Source of the DNA: Amia ocellicauda
Lineage: Eukaryota; Chordata; Actinopteri; Amiiformes; Amiidae
Length of the DNA: 64,000 nt
Reading direction: 5' to 3'
Assembly: GCF_036373705.1 (NCBI RefSeq)
Contig: NC_089852.1
Location: 34,612,707 to 34,676,706 of the forward strand
Shown here one piece after another: positions 1 through 11,510 of the stretch. The notes beneath the pieces are model-generated. The model saw only the letters and a program-made list of their open reading frames with translations, had not been told where the DNA came from and searched no databases. The stretch's first letter is position 1. Every line of letters begins with the position of its first letter. Both the position numbers and the translations under genes were made by a program.

Positions 1-3000
1 GTGGAGTTGGGGGGTGGGGGTGGTTGGGGACAACTTCCTGTCTTTCCAAAAGTCAGCTTCCTGTTTTCCAAAACCCTTTTGTATTGAGTAGGAATAGCAC
101 TGAAGTGAGAGGGATAGAAATTTGCAATGTGGGATCTTTGTGCTGCAACTATGGGAATTCGCAAAAGCCTTCCATTCAGAGGTGAATGGATGGGTGTCTT
201 GGATGAAACACTGCCCTTTTTATATATTTTTTCCCCCTCAGGCTACGTAAGGTCATAATTATTTTCGATTACAATAACAACACTGCTTGAAAGCTATTTT
301 TGTGACCCACAGATGAAGAGATCCTTCTGCTCAGCTCTCCCAGCCATCTGTGGGATTCTGTTGTCTGTTGGGAATAGGTTTCTATTGTATCAGCACTCTG
401 TGGCCACACAGCTTTGAACCACACTGTAAATTGAATTGTTGACAGAGTGTGAAAGCTTGCAGTTCCCCCTTTGAAAACCTATGAATCTAATAATTAAATC
501 TTATTGAAACTGTGTTCATCGGGAGACACTTGACCACAATGCATTTTATGGTTAATATTTCTTTCTTTTGTTGGTTGTGTAGCTAGTGTCCGTAGTTGCA
601 GTTCGATCTTTCGGGAAGGAAACAAAAGTGGACTGTGTCCGTTCACTTTACAGAGAAGCCAGATTCAAGTTCTCCAGAAATGTATTCATATTGTTCAACG
701 CTAAACATAAACACTATTAGAACACTGTAGTTTAATACTTGTGTTTATTTAACTACTGTAGACCAAATTACAATTTTTTTTTTAAACAAACAAATCTTTT
801 TTTTTTTTTTTTTAAGCATATGTATTACCAGTAATATGAAGACAATAGCATGTTATGACTTTTAGATGATTGTAAATGTAGCATAATTATTGGTTACTTT
901 GCCTACAGTTTATTTCAGATTAGTGACTATTTGAATAGCTTTTTGTTCTTCTTCGTATGTTTCTAAACATGCTTTGCACTCTTTCCCCTTGCAGTTGCTG
1001 TTGTTTTGTAATAGACCAATATTTTTGTTTGGTCTGCCTTTTTATTTTATTTTATTGTCGCGCTCTGTTTCATTTGAAGGTTGTGGTAGTTTTCTCGAGG
1101 TGTTTCTAGTTTTGTATCAATGGAACACACTGGATTGGTGAAACATCTCCCAAGCAAACCCGCGATGTGCAATTGTTTTTCTTCTGTGCTGAATGTTGTC
1201 CTGTTTCCTCTAGCTACCGATACTCCCATGACTAAATTCTCTCCATACAAAAGTGTTCCCTGGGCAGTTCAATTAAAAGGATTCACACTTTGAACTTGAA
1301 CTTTGAAAAGGATTGAACTTTGTTGTTTGCACAGACATACTAATTGGTTAAGGCAATGTGTTACTGTTTCGTTTAGTTCTAGTAGCTAGGAAAAGAAAAC
1401 AAATAATGTTATAATGACCCAAGACATTATTAATCCAAGTTCAGATCCACAACGGAGACATAAATTGAGCCAAGATTCCGGCCGCACTATAGCCATTATA
1501 TATTAACCTATTACTGCTGAACGTGAATTTATATTCTTTTAAAACCATGCCCTTGTTATAAATGTACATTTTGTTTCTGAGGCCCGCGTAAAATGTAATC
1601 TAGCATTGTTACAGTGTTTCACGCTAATGACAGCTTGACATCAAAAATAATATATGTATATATTTTGGTGGCATCGTTTTGTGTCAGCATTGTACCTCTA
1701 AGGACCAAAATCCCTATTTCTAGATAGCACAAGTGTTTTCTGTAGGTAGTGTATTTTTTTAAGTCTAGGGGCTTTTATTAGAGACAAACCAGATATTTTC
1801 CTCATATCAAAGGCAGAATGTAACAGTATTTAAGAATCTCGATGTACAATAAAGAATATTTAGCTTTATGGTGAAGCACGGTCTCATTTCCAGTTAGTGT
1901 TGGCGTCTGTTCTTGAGGGGTATGCTTCACAGAATATATCAGTGAACATATTGTCGTCAATTTGTTTGAAAAGAAATGGCTTTTAGTGGTAAGGTGGTAA
2001 TTTATTTCGAATATTTAAGCATCAATATACTTTTCTGACAATTTGTTTAGTTGTTCCAAAACTGCTTCCTGACATTCAATTTGTATACATGTACCGCACA
2101 TGGAACTGAGAGAGGTTCGATGATCAGTGTCTGCTTCTTTAACACATTGCAGAATCAATTCCTACAGTGACAAACCACATATTCCAGGGTACCCTGAATA
2201 CAATCCAGTAGTATTGAAAGTTGTTTTGTCATTGCTTTTTTTTTTTCATCTTTTCTTCAAGAAAGGAACATTTTAATATTTATTTCCACATCTTCCATAT
2301 TTTATGCAAACGATGCCCTTTTTATCAAAATGATTCAACGTTTTATACTGTTTTGAACATTTTATTTCCGAGTTGGTTTGTTGTCTGATTTTAATTGGCA
2401 TACTATTTTATAAGTTAATGTAAAATGTTAACAACAAAAAAACAGGAAAAAAAAACGATGGAATTTGAGCTGTTTAGGTGAAAGGAATTTAAGATTAAAA
2501 AAAAACAAGTTTGCCCTTATGGATATGCTGCAGTAATGTTTTTTCAACTCTAATTCTTCATGTGTGTTCTAAATTGGTTTTATTGTCTTTTTTTATTATT
2601 ATTGTTACAAATGAAAAACAAAGTTTGTAATGTAATGACTGCTGTTTTGAGATAGGTAATAAGGGGATTTTTTATACAAGGGCGTTTTATACTCTCATTG
2701 TCAAAGACACTGGACTGTGAGTGTGTTACTGATATGTAGAGTTTAAGGACAATTATAGGAGAAAACAAGCAGCACGAAATTCAGTCTCTTACACTTATTT
2801 ACTCACAACGGGACAGTTATGGTTTCCTGAGAGGTAAAGTGAATGTGATTCATAAGATCCTCTGAATGGCTGTCACCCGATTTCCACCCTCTGAAAAAAA
2901 TTAGCTGAAATGTAATTGTCTTTTCTTGTCTTTTCAAAAATACATATGAAGACCAGGCTCACCCTTTTTAGCAAACAGATGCTGAGCTGATTTACGAGAA

Positions 3001-5465
3001 GAAATTTAGTATGTCCAGAGGGTTGCAGGAATTATCATTTGGATACTGAGCCCCTGTTCTGAAGGTTTATGTAAAAAAAAAAAAAAAAAAAAAATGATCA
3101 CTGTCCCAAAGAAAACAAATTTTTCTATTTCTATCTTGGTGTTCTGTACTAAAAAGGGAAACCACTCAATTACAATCAAACAATTGAGGAACATAAAATG
3201 TAAGAAATATATATATTTATAAAAGACTTGAAATTTTGCATTACCACTATGTCAATATCCATTGTTTTTTCAGGAGAACATTATAATCAAGCTCTGACGT
3301 AACCTCCATTTGTATTTGTAAAATAAGGTTGTGATCAGTGCAGAGCTGGTTTTCACTTCTCAAAACAGAAAAGAGATTTGCACTAAAGTCAACTTGGTTT
3401 CATGGATCAATAGCAATACACAACATCAGAAAGTAGACATTCTCAAAACAAAATAAAAGACAAAACAAGAAAGAAAGAAAACTGTCTGTGTACGCAGGTA
3501 ATGAAGTGTAAAAGGGGATATTTTAGATGGATTTCATCTTCTTAGTCGATGTGTACTAAGCTGTCACAGTCCTGATTTCTTGGTAACTTTCAAGTAAACC
3601 AACAAATGTGTCTGAGTCGGAAGATGAAATCATCCCGCCTGGGCACATGTGCTCAAATTTTTTTTTGATCTCCTTTTTTCTGTGTTTCCTCTGGTGATAT
3701 TTTTAGCACATGGATGGGAAATCAAAGCCTCATTGCACACTACGTATATAAAGAGCGATGAACACTGACAAATTTGAACGAAAAGGAATGTGAATTGCAT
3801 GATTCCACACCCACACACAGATACACACACACAGACATAAACGTCGAAGCATCCAAACAAATCGTGTATAGCACCAGACACAAACATGATATATATAAAG
3901 CTATATATGTAGAGAGAGAGAAGAGCAATGAGGAAATAGTAATAATATAGAAAATTATTATTATTATTTAACCGCTTTGGGGTATTCATTGAAAAAAATA
4001 TGGTGCTGTGTGTCTAAACGTATCACACAATAGAGGAAGCATAGGTATGTGCCTTCTGATAATTTCTTGCTAAGCTTGTTAAACAAACACAAACACAAAC
4101 AGTTGAAAAGCTTAAGCCATTCCAGGCAATGGTGTTTCCAGTAAATGTTTTAGCAGTATTTGTTATCGAAGAAGCCAAGCTTTTTACGGATAACATTCTA
4201 GAGATGTGGAACTATTTGAGGTCAATCGGGAAGATCGAGATCAGGGAATCTCTGGAAACCGATCTGTTGATCCCTCATGAAATCCTCTGAAATATCTCCC
4301 CTGTATTCCGTGCTGCTTTTGGGTACGAGATCTTCCTATCTCCCTCACAATCCACAGGTTTGCAGTGATTTTTTTTTTTTCCTTTCTCCAAAAATCCAAA
4401 ATAAAAACAACGACAACATAAAATTATTAGAATGAAGACAAAAGGAAATCTTATATATTTAATGATTCCACTTGCCATGATGGAGCGGTTGTGGTAAAAG
4501 ACACGGAAAAAGAATGAGCATGTTTCATTTTCTTTTTGTTTCCAACACAAACTATCTATGGAAGATGTAAGAGGTCGCCTTGAGACTATTGGCCACTTTT
4601 TCTGTTTTTTTGTTAGTTTGTTTCTTTGTTTGTTAATTTTTCTTCAGAGAAAAAAAAAAGAAATAAACTAGAAAAAAGCATAAAAGCTACATGAGACTTT
4701 AAATGCACCTTATCCGTGCTGATCTGAATGGAGGATTGGCACTCTAATCTCTCATTTAGCACCTTACTATACAGTATGTTTTAAGTCTACTGTGTTTCAG
4801 TTCCTGTCCAGCATTATGCCTGTGTTGCTAAACTGCCTTGCATATAATTTAAGAAGAAACCTTTATCTATTTTATAAAAATATTTAAAGGGATGTGCCAA
4901 AGTTTTTGAGGCGATCTCCACGTTGTTTTTTTTGTTTCAGTTTTGTTTCATTTTCCCTCTGCTTTTAGTTATAACAATGGTATGTCATTTCTATGATATA
5001 TAATGTACACCTTTCTTTCAAGTGCTTTAAAAATGAAAAAAAATAAAAATAAAAAATACCAGTTTTATTTTAGTCGACAGTATCCTAACTTGCCATTTAA
5101 AGTTAGCCCTGTATTTTCACATATATTTACCTGTGATGTGTATTTGTTATTATAAAGAAAATAGCCGTAAAATGCTTCATTATGTTACATATTATTGTGA
5201 CTTTTTTCGAAATACTGTGAAGACTTATCTTGCATATACTTTATACAGAAGTATTAAGCCTTAATACAAAAGACTAAAAAAAAATAAAAATAAAAAAAAA
5301 ACTTTGTGTGGAAGAATAAACTGATTGTTGCTAAGTAAGGATGAAGATTCTTTTGTAAATGTTACCAGCACTTTTTTTTGTAAGTTTCACTTTCTGAGGT
5401 ATTGTACAAGTTCACGCTGTTTGTGAAGTTTGAATATGAAGGAATAAAAACTCTAGTACTTTCCT
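1..5465 (+). other. Probable long 3' UTR of an unidentified upstream + strand gene
   Basis: No ORF in either strand of this stretch resembles a known protein. The sequence is AT-rich with many short A and T runs. It carries AATAAA signals on the + strand at 1848-1853, 5315-5320 and 5443-5448. The last is followed by a GT-rich stretch (GGTTTTGTGTTTTC, near 5484), which is the usual layout of a vertebrate cleavage and polyadenylation site, so a transcript end near 5,465 is likely. The parent gene lies left of the window and cannot be named. In mammals IGSF11 neighbours TEX55 but is head to head with it, so this tail may belong to another gene or reflect a rearrangement. The UTR call is inference from composition and signals, not from an exon chain. 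Confidence 0.4.
5443..5448 (+). promoter_or_regulatory. Polyadenylation signal AATAAA (distal)
   Basis: AATAAA is followed after about 40 bases by a GT-rich element. A second AATAAA lies at 5315-5320 and an isolated one at 1848-1853, so alternative 3' ends are possible. Confidence 0.45.
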
Positions 5466-7754
5466 GTACTTTACTGAATTGCGATGGTTTTGTGTTTTCA
5501 TTTAATTTCTGTATTTGAACACATTGTTTCTAAGGAAGAATCCTCCATCAAACAAAAGGTATTGGAATTGAGATTTGTGATTTTGGGACAAAGTTTTGAG
5601 TCAGCCCAGGACCCGGCCCTTAGAAACAATCAGTTTCATAATTGGGCCCAGGAAATCTTGAGGTAAACTCTAGTAAAAGCATAAAAACAAGTCAAGTAGA
5701 TCATACACAGCAATGCATAGTAAACATAAAAGTATTTCAGTTGCAAAATACTTTACAGTGTACATTGTGTACAGTGTACAATTTTTACATTTGATCATAT
5801 CCCCATCTTTTAAAAGGGCAACTTCTGCTTCTAATCAGTAATAACTTAATATTGATTGTGTGATCATTAATATAATTAATCCCCTTGAGAAGGCCTGTTA
5901 ACACTTCCTTTGATCCTAGATCAATTTCTAGCATGATGTGGTGAAGTTATGGAATTAGCTACAGTGCTGACAGCTGTAAAGTAGAGAAATAATATACAAG
6001 AAATGCAGCAATATCAGACACCAGTGTATCTTCTAAGGGTACAGTACAGCCCAGGTCCAATTCGGCCGGCCAGTTGCTTCCACCTTGCTTCATAAGTTTG
6101 TTTCACGAGCGTACAAGCTCAACACCCACATCTTATTAAAAGGAAATCCTCCTAAAAGCTGCAGATTCAGCCCCCGCTCTCGGAGGAACATCAGAGAGAA
6201 CAACAGACTCGTAACTTTCACTTACACTGAATGTCAATCAAGAAGACGCTTAGACATTCGAATTCTGTATTGGACTGGGGGGCAGGTCCTGTATGTTATT
6301 TATTTGTTCATATTCTTTTGAATTTTAAATGTAGGGAAGTTTAGTAAATTGTAACTTCTCATACAGTAGCATTTCATGGTATAGTATTCAGACTACCCCT
6401 GGGTCAAGAGAGATTTAAAGTCCCGAAAGGAGGCACTGCTGAGCACATGCAACATCTGTTTAGTCTATATTCATGCATTTTTTTCCCCAGAGCTGCTCTA
6501 GAAACATCTGTCTTATTCATAACTGGACAGTTGTTTTTGTTTTCTGTTTACTACGTTGCATTTATGTTTTCGCCACATCAGTAAAAAAATATATAAAAAA
6601 AAATTGCAGGCTCCTTGACTTATGACATAAATTATGAATAAGAATCTGACTTATTTATGGGGATTTTTTATTGCATAAAAAATGTATAATCTTGTTACAA
6701 GTTTAAGTCAGAAGCGGAAAGTTGCAGTTAGTTCTCCTGAGAGGGAGCATAAGAAAAATGTTTAACTGACGCGCTCTGAACCGCAACAGCAAAGTGTGCA
6801 GGGGGTGATGAGGGGAAAGTTCTTTCTGTGCATATTTCTTTAATAAAGTGTATTGCTATATAGTGCCAGGATGTGGTATACTGAAAAGGACCTTGTTTTT
6901 ATCTTTTGGACAGAACAGGAAAGAAGTTGCAGAGTTAACTTGTCTGTTACTGATCAGGTTTTGGAAAGCAGGAAAATGTAATGATATATGTGCCGAATGT
7001 AAGCATTTACTGCTATGAAAGGAAATAAATCAAGGAGTTAATCCTGTAGGTGTGCGAATGGAGCTGCAACACCTGCGATCTTCATGTGTAGAAGTATCAA
7101 ATTCAAAATGCACCTCTGAGTTTTGCCTGGCAACTACTGAGCTGAGGTGAGGCTCCCTTTATGCACATCGAATAAAGAGTGTCTACATCTCCTGAACTGA
7201 CTGACTGAAACCCCACAACAGGGGTGAACGTAACTCTTTCAAATCTTATATTTCCTAACTCTCTGCGGTTTCACAGGTGCATGTTTCTGCCGGGGACAGA
7301 GTTAGGCTGGTCTGGGGCAGGTAAGTAACTGCACTGCTCTAGTTTGATCCATTATCTTCTCTATCAGGTTTGCTGGCAGATTTGGGCGCTCTGATGCGAC
7401 TGACACTTGAGTTTAACTCCCACACAAGAGAATTCCAGTTGCCGTTCACTTGACTGGTTGTGCAACAGGAAATGCAGAAAATGATTTGCAGATTGAAAAT
7501 GAAATAACTTTCCTGACAGGAGAATTTCTTTTTGACAGGTGAGTCTTTTACAAATATTAGACTACTGCTCCCAAACTGACCTACACTCATCATTTAATCA
7601 TCTTCTGGTTAATGAAGGAGAATCCAGAGGGTTTTGGTTTCCTTTTGTATAAAAAAAAAAATGTCAAATTGGTTAAAAAAAGATTTAAAAGTTACATTTT
7701 TCCAGTTAATGTTCTTGCCAACACCCAGTAGGTATTACATAGAAAAGTAATGTA
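5466..7754. other. Intergenic, no gene recognised
   Basis: Only short ORFs are present. The patch 6,045-6,260 is more GC-rich than its surroundings, but it has no recognisable coding sequence or repeat. A small direct repeat of ACAGTGTACA sits at 5,754-5,780. Nothing else stands out. Confidence 0.5.
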
Positions 7755-8652
7755 CACCCATCAGCCATACCATTATGACCACCTGCCTAATATTGTGTAG
7801 GTCCCCCTTTTGCCATCAAAACAGCCCTGACCCATCGAGGCATGGACTCCACTAGACCTCTGAAGGTGTGCTGTGGTATTTGGCACCAAGACCTTAGCAG
7901 CAGATCCTTTAAGTCCTGTAAGTTGCGAGGTGGGGCCTCCATGGATCGGACTTGTTTGTCCAGCACATCCCACAGATGCTCGATTGGATTGAGATCTGGG
8001 GAATTTGGAGGCAAAGTCAACACCTTGAACTTGTGATTCATCAGACCAGGCCACCTTCTTCCATTGCTCCGTGGTCCAGTTCTGATGCTCACGTGCCCAT
8101 TGTAGGTGCTTTCGGCAGTGGACAGGGGTCAGCATGGGCACCCTGACTGGTCGTCGGCTACGCAGCCCCATACGCAACAAACTGCGATGCACTGTGTGTT
8201 CTGACACCTTTCTATCAGAACCAGCATGAACTTTTTCAGCAATTTGAGCTACAGTAGCTCGTCTGTTGGATCGGACCACACGGGCCAGCCTTCACTCCCC
8301 ACGTGCATCAATGAGCCTTGGCTGCCCATGACCCTGTCGCCAGTTCACCACTTTTCCTTCCTTGGACCACTTTTGATAGGTACTGACCACTGCAGAGCGG
8401 AAACACCGCACAAGAGCTGCAGTTTTGGAGATGCTCTGACCCAGTCGTCTAGGCATCACAATTTGGCCCTTGTCAAAGTCGCTCAGATCCTTACACTTGC
8501 CCATTTTTCCTGCTTCTAACACATCAACTTTGAGGACAAAATGTTCACTTGCTGCCTAATATATCCCACCCACTGACAGGTGCCATGATAACGAGATTAT
8601 CAGTGTTAATCACTTCACCTGTCAGTGGTCATAATGTTATGGCTGATCGGTG
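7755..8652 (-). mobile_element. Tc1-like DNA transposon, internally deleted
   Basis: The element is flanked by TA dinucleotides (7753-7754 and 8653-8654). Its terminal repeats are imperfect, ending in CACC(C/G)ATCAGCCATA on the left and the complement on the right. At 898 bp it is shorter than an autonomous Tc1 (about 1.2-1.6 kb). The transposase lies on the - strand and is broken (see the separate entry). The ends and protein match a Tc1 family common in fish genomes. It is non-autonomous. Confidence 0.9.
7787..8504 (-). pseudogene. Tc1-like transposase pseudogene
   Basis: The relic starts at [16 protein letters not shown] (start codon 8502-8504) and carries the N-terminal helix-turn-helix DNA-binding region. 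It then has a frameshift near 8,285 and a large internal loss near 8,030-8,045. The first catalytic aspartate (WSDES) and the last acidic residue ([11 protein letters not shown]) remain in different frames. The segment with the second aspartate (the usual QDNAP region), roughly 100 residues, is gone. The C-terminus reads to GGPTQY. No active enzyme is possible. Confidence 0.85.
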
Positions 8653-9308
8653 TATATCTAGATTGTTTTTCATTTCCTTCTGTTTCACATGGTCTTTGTA
8701 AAACTGTTATATTGTGAGGTTCTTATTTTTTAGATAATATTTGCACTATACTCCCATACCTTAGCTTTCATTTGTATAGCCTTAATAAGATTGACCTCAG
8801 TGTATTTTTATTAGAGGATTTAAGAAAGCCTTGAGAGCCTGCCTGACCTGTCTGTCAAGGTAAGAGCACAAGCTAAGAGGTGCAGTGCAGTTAGAGAGGG
8901 GGACTTTCATAAATAAAATTGAATTAAATGAGTGATGTCACTGAAGACTTCGCTCTGAGTTACATGCAGTCCCATCGGAGCAAGGAAAGATGATTGGCTG
9001 AGCTGAAGTTAAACAACCATGAAACCCGAGTGGTCTCCCCTCTCAGTATCAGTCTTACTTCATAAAAGATATTCATTTTTCATTAGTATTCCTGGCAGTG
9101 GAAACCTAGAAGAAGAGGTTAGGTTGATTTTACTGTAGCTTTGGATCCTAAACTGATACGTTGTGAAATCATTGTGGTGCTTGCCAGTGTTATTAATTAT
9201 TCACAGTATTTGCAAAGGATTTCCTATATTTAGGTCTTATGGGCTTCGGGTTTCATTGGTATATTGTTAGCCATAATATAAACTTTCCTCTCCTATCCCA
9301 CTCCCCAA

Positions 9309-9361
<53 letters not shown>

Positions 9362-10209
9362 ATGTGTGTGTGTAACTTATGCCTTGTATAATCTTGTACC
9401 CGAAACAAACGCACAACGTCTTGTGGAAAACCTTACTGCCAGGAGAAGAAAGAATTTGGAATAAGGGTTTGTGTGTATCAAATAAAATCGAAATGCAATT
9501 TACCGTCTGATCCTTTTTCCTAGATAAATCCCCTTACAGACAACAGTAGAAAAGAGAGTGGACAGTGACTGCTTGCCACCTGCACACCACTAGAGTAAGG
9601 GCAAGTGTGTTTAGAGCACAGCGTTGGGATTAAGGCATTTTGCTCCATAGAAATATTTTATCCTGATTTTCCCTTTTTCTAAAATCTATTAAATGAAGTG
9701 CTAACAAAATTCAGTAATATAGTTGTCCCAAATCTACACAGCTCCGCCAGGGTACAGTTTTCAATTAATTTGTTCATTAATTTTTGTTATAGTATTTATT
9801 TATTGTGGAGAGTAGAAAGAACATCAATGCCTCGTTGAAGATTGATTTTCTCTGTTTTTGTCTGCTTTGTCATTTTCTAGGAATGGCTTACATTAAAATA
9901 TTCATTTGACAGGAAGAGTTTGTCTCTCTCTCAAGGGCAACATTATGGAAACAAACTATATTTTCCCCCTTAATTTGTATGTTATCGTTAGCAATTTGTT
10001 TTCTTTATTATTGCAACTACAGTAGCATTCCCAGCAATAACACCAAACTAACTAAATATAAAGCATCCTTTCTTCAGTGATCGATCTTTACTTTCCTGAC
10101 TTCTTTTATATCACACTGTAACTGTTTTGAAATGTAAAATATCTGTTAAAGCAAGAATGTAAAAATGTTTTAAATGTAAATGTTTTCCTGATACACTGGC
10201 TATACTAAG
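8653..10209. other. Intergenic, no gene recognised
   Basis: No exon or repeat family is recognised here apart from the (AC)n(AT)n microsatellite at 9,310-9,362. Confidence 0.5.
9310..9362. repeat. Microsatellite (AC)n followed by (AT)n
   Basis: An uninterrupted AC tract (9310-9344) runs into an AT tract (9345-9362). It lies in intergenic DNA. Confidence 0.97.
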
Positions 10210-10391
10210 GCTGGGATTAAATCAAAACTCTGACCCACCCGCTAATAGGAAACTACAGAACTGTACTCAGTTGCGGCTTCATTTTTAGAGAGATGCCACT
10301 TTCTTCTAATCATAAATGTAACTGCTATGTTGTACAGGTTTGTAGTTTCCTATTAGCGGGTGGGTCAACGTTTTTTTATTTAATCCGGCCC
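10210..10391. mobile_element. 182-bp MITE with long terminal inverted repeats
   Basis: The outer ends are complementary (GGATTAAAT near 10214, ATTTAATCC near 10378). The inner arms at 10231-10257 and 10341-10367 form a perfect 27-bp inverted pair containing GACCCACCCGCTAATAGGAA. TAAG lies on both sides (10206-10209 and 10392-10395) and may be the target duplication. There is no coding capacity. The superfamily is uncertain; a 4-bp or shorter duplication argues against hAT. Confidence 0.85.
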
Positions 10392-10531
10392 TAAGATCAA
10401 AATACAAATGCGTAATTAAAATCTTTCCTATCTATAACGAACATGCTTTTATTAATCTGAAGTGTATTCTCTGCTATTTAGGTCAGTTTTGGAAATGTGT
10501 TCTCCCCTTTCTCGATACCCATGACGTAACA

Positions 10532-10812
10532 CAGGGGTTCCCAGACTTTTTTTAACCTAGAGACCCCTTTGCCACCCAGATTTTGACTGAGGACCCCCAC
10601 CTACCAAACATACGAGAGCAGGGGCAGGGTGTTGACGGCAAAAACTTCCGAGAGTGGGGGGGGGCTGACGGTAAAAACGTGAGAGAGTGGGGGGCGTTGT
10701 TATGGGGGGAGACGGACGGTATTTTTGCCGCAGTGCCAGACCGCATTTAAAAAAAAAAAAAACATTTTTGTGGGGGTGTATTTTGCCGCGGACCCCAGTT
10801 TGGGAACCTCTG
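10532..10812. mobile_element. hAT-type non-autonomous DNA transposon
   Basis: The left end CAGGGGTTCCCAGACTTTTT and the right end AGTTTGGGAACCTCTG are the classic hAT-like CAGGGGTTCCCAAAC inverted termini. GACCCC motifs sit inside both ends. The flanking octamers ACGTAACA (10524-10531) and CTCTAACA (10813-10820) share five bases and have central TA, fitting a decayed 8-bp target duplication. The G-rich interior holds only a spurious short ORF. Confidence 0.85.
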
Positions 10813-11157
10813 CTCTAACATGTCAAAAGTGGCTAAGAGTTTGCAAAGTTGAAGCACCTGATGCTTGTCAAGGACAAGTAGTGTAAGAAACGCTTACCTT
10901 TCTTTTTACATTTTCCATCAATGTTTATGTGATGCTAAGACTGAACAAATACAGCTGATCCACAGAAAATAAGAAAAACCAAGCAGCACTCCTAATAATA
11001 TCCATGAATAGACTTAAAATGTTGATTTATCTCCAGGTTGCTTACAGGATTTAGATTCAGCCACTAGAGGAAAACTGAAGTAACAAAATAGCATCCATAT
11101 GGACCAAAAATAGTACTGACATATGTAAAACTAATTAAACATAAAAACTGTAATAGC

Positions 11158-11510
11158 TTGGCTGGATGAATGTCCACCCCCTTTGTAATAGCAATCCTAA
11201 ATTAGCTCAGGTGTAAACAATTGCCTTCAATATCTCACACCAAGTTAAGTGGCTTCAACTGTGCATAACTGTAGTTATTCACACGATTTCAGGGTAATCC
11301 AGCAGTTCCTGTAGGTTCCCTCTCCTGGGTGGTGCTTTTCAAAGCAAAGACTCATCCATGAGCACCAAGGTTTACACCAATCCCATTGTCCATCAAAAAG
11401 TCCAACCCTCTGTTCCTCTTTGGTCAGATCCAGTATGGTTAAGCATTCAAACTGTGAAAGTTTGCAAAATTAGCAAAGAGCATCCAAGGCCTTTGAAAAC
11501 ACCAGGTATT
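11158..11510 (+). mobile_element. Degraded Tc1-like element relic (5' part)
   Basis: The leader (CCCCCTTTGTAATAGCAATC, GCAGTTCCTGTAGGTTCCCT) and the start of a transposase (ATGAGCACCAAGG, 11358-11370, reading MSTK) match the 5' half of a widespread fish Tc1 family as I recall it. A further patch near 11,484-11,505 corresponds to the SKALNTP-like helix region, with indels between. No terminal repeats survive, and the catalytic part is missing. Boundaries are approximate. Confidence 0.7.

Noticed and set aside
3630..3989. 119-aa ORF on the - strand
   Set aside because: Low-complexity translation of AC/AT repeats inside the apparent 3' UTR; no homology and wrong strand.
10552..10746. 64-aa ORF on the - strand
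   Set aside because: Lies entirely within the non-autonomous hAT-type element.
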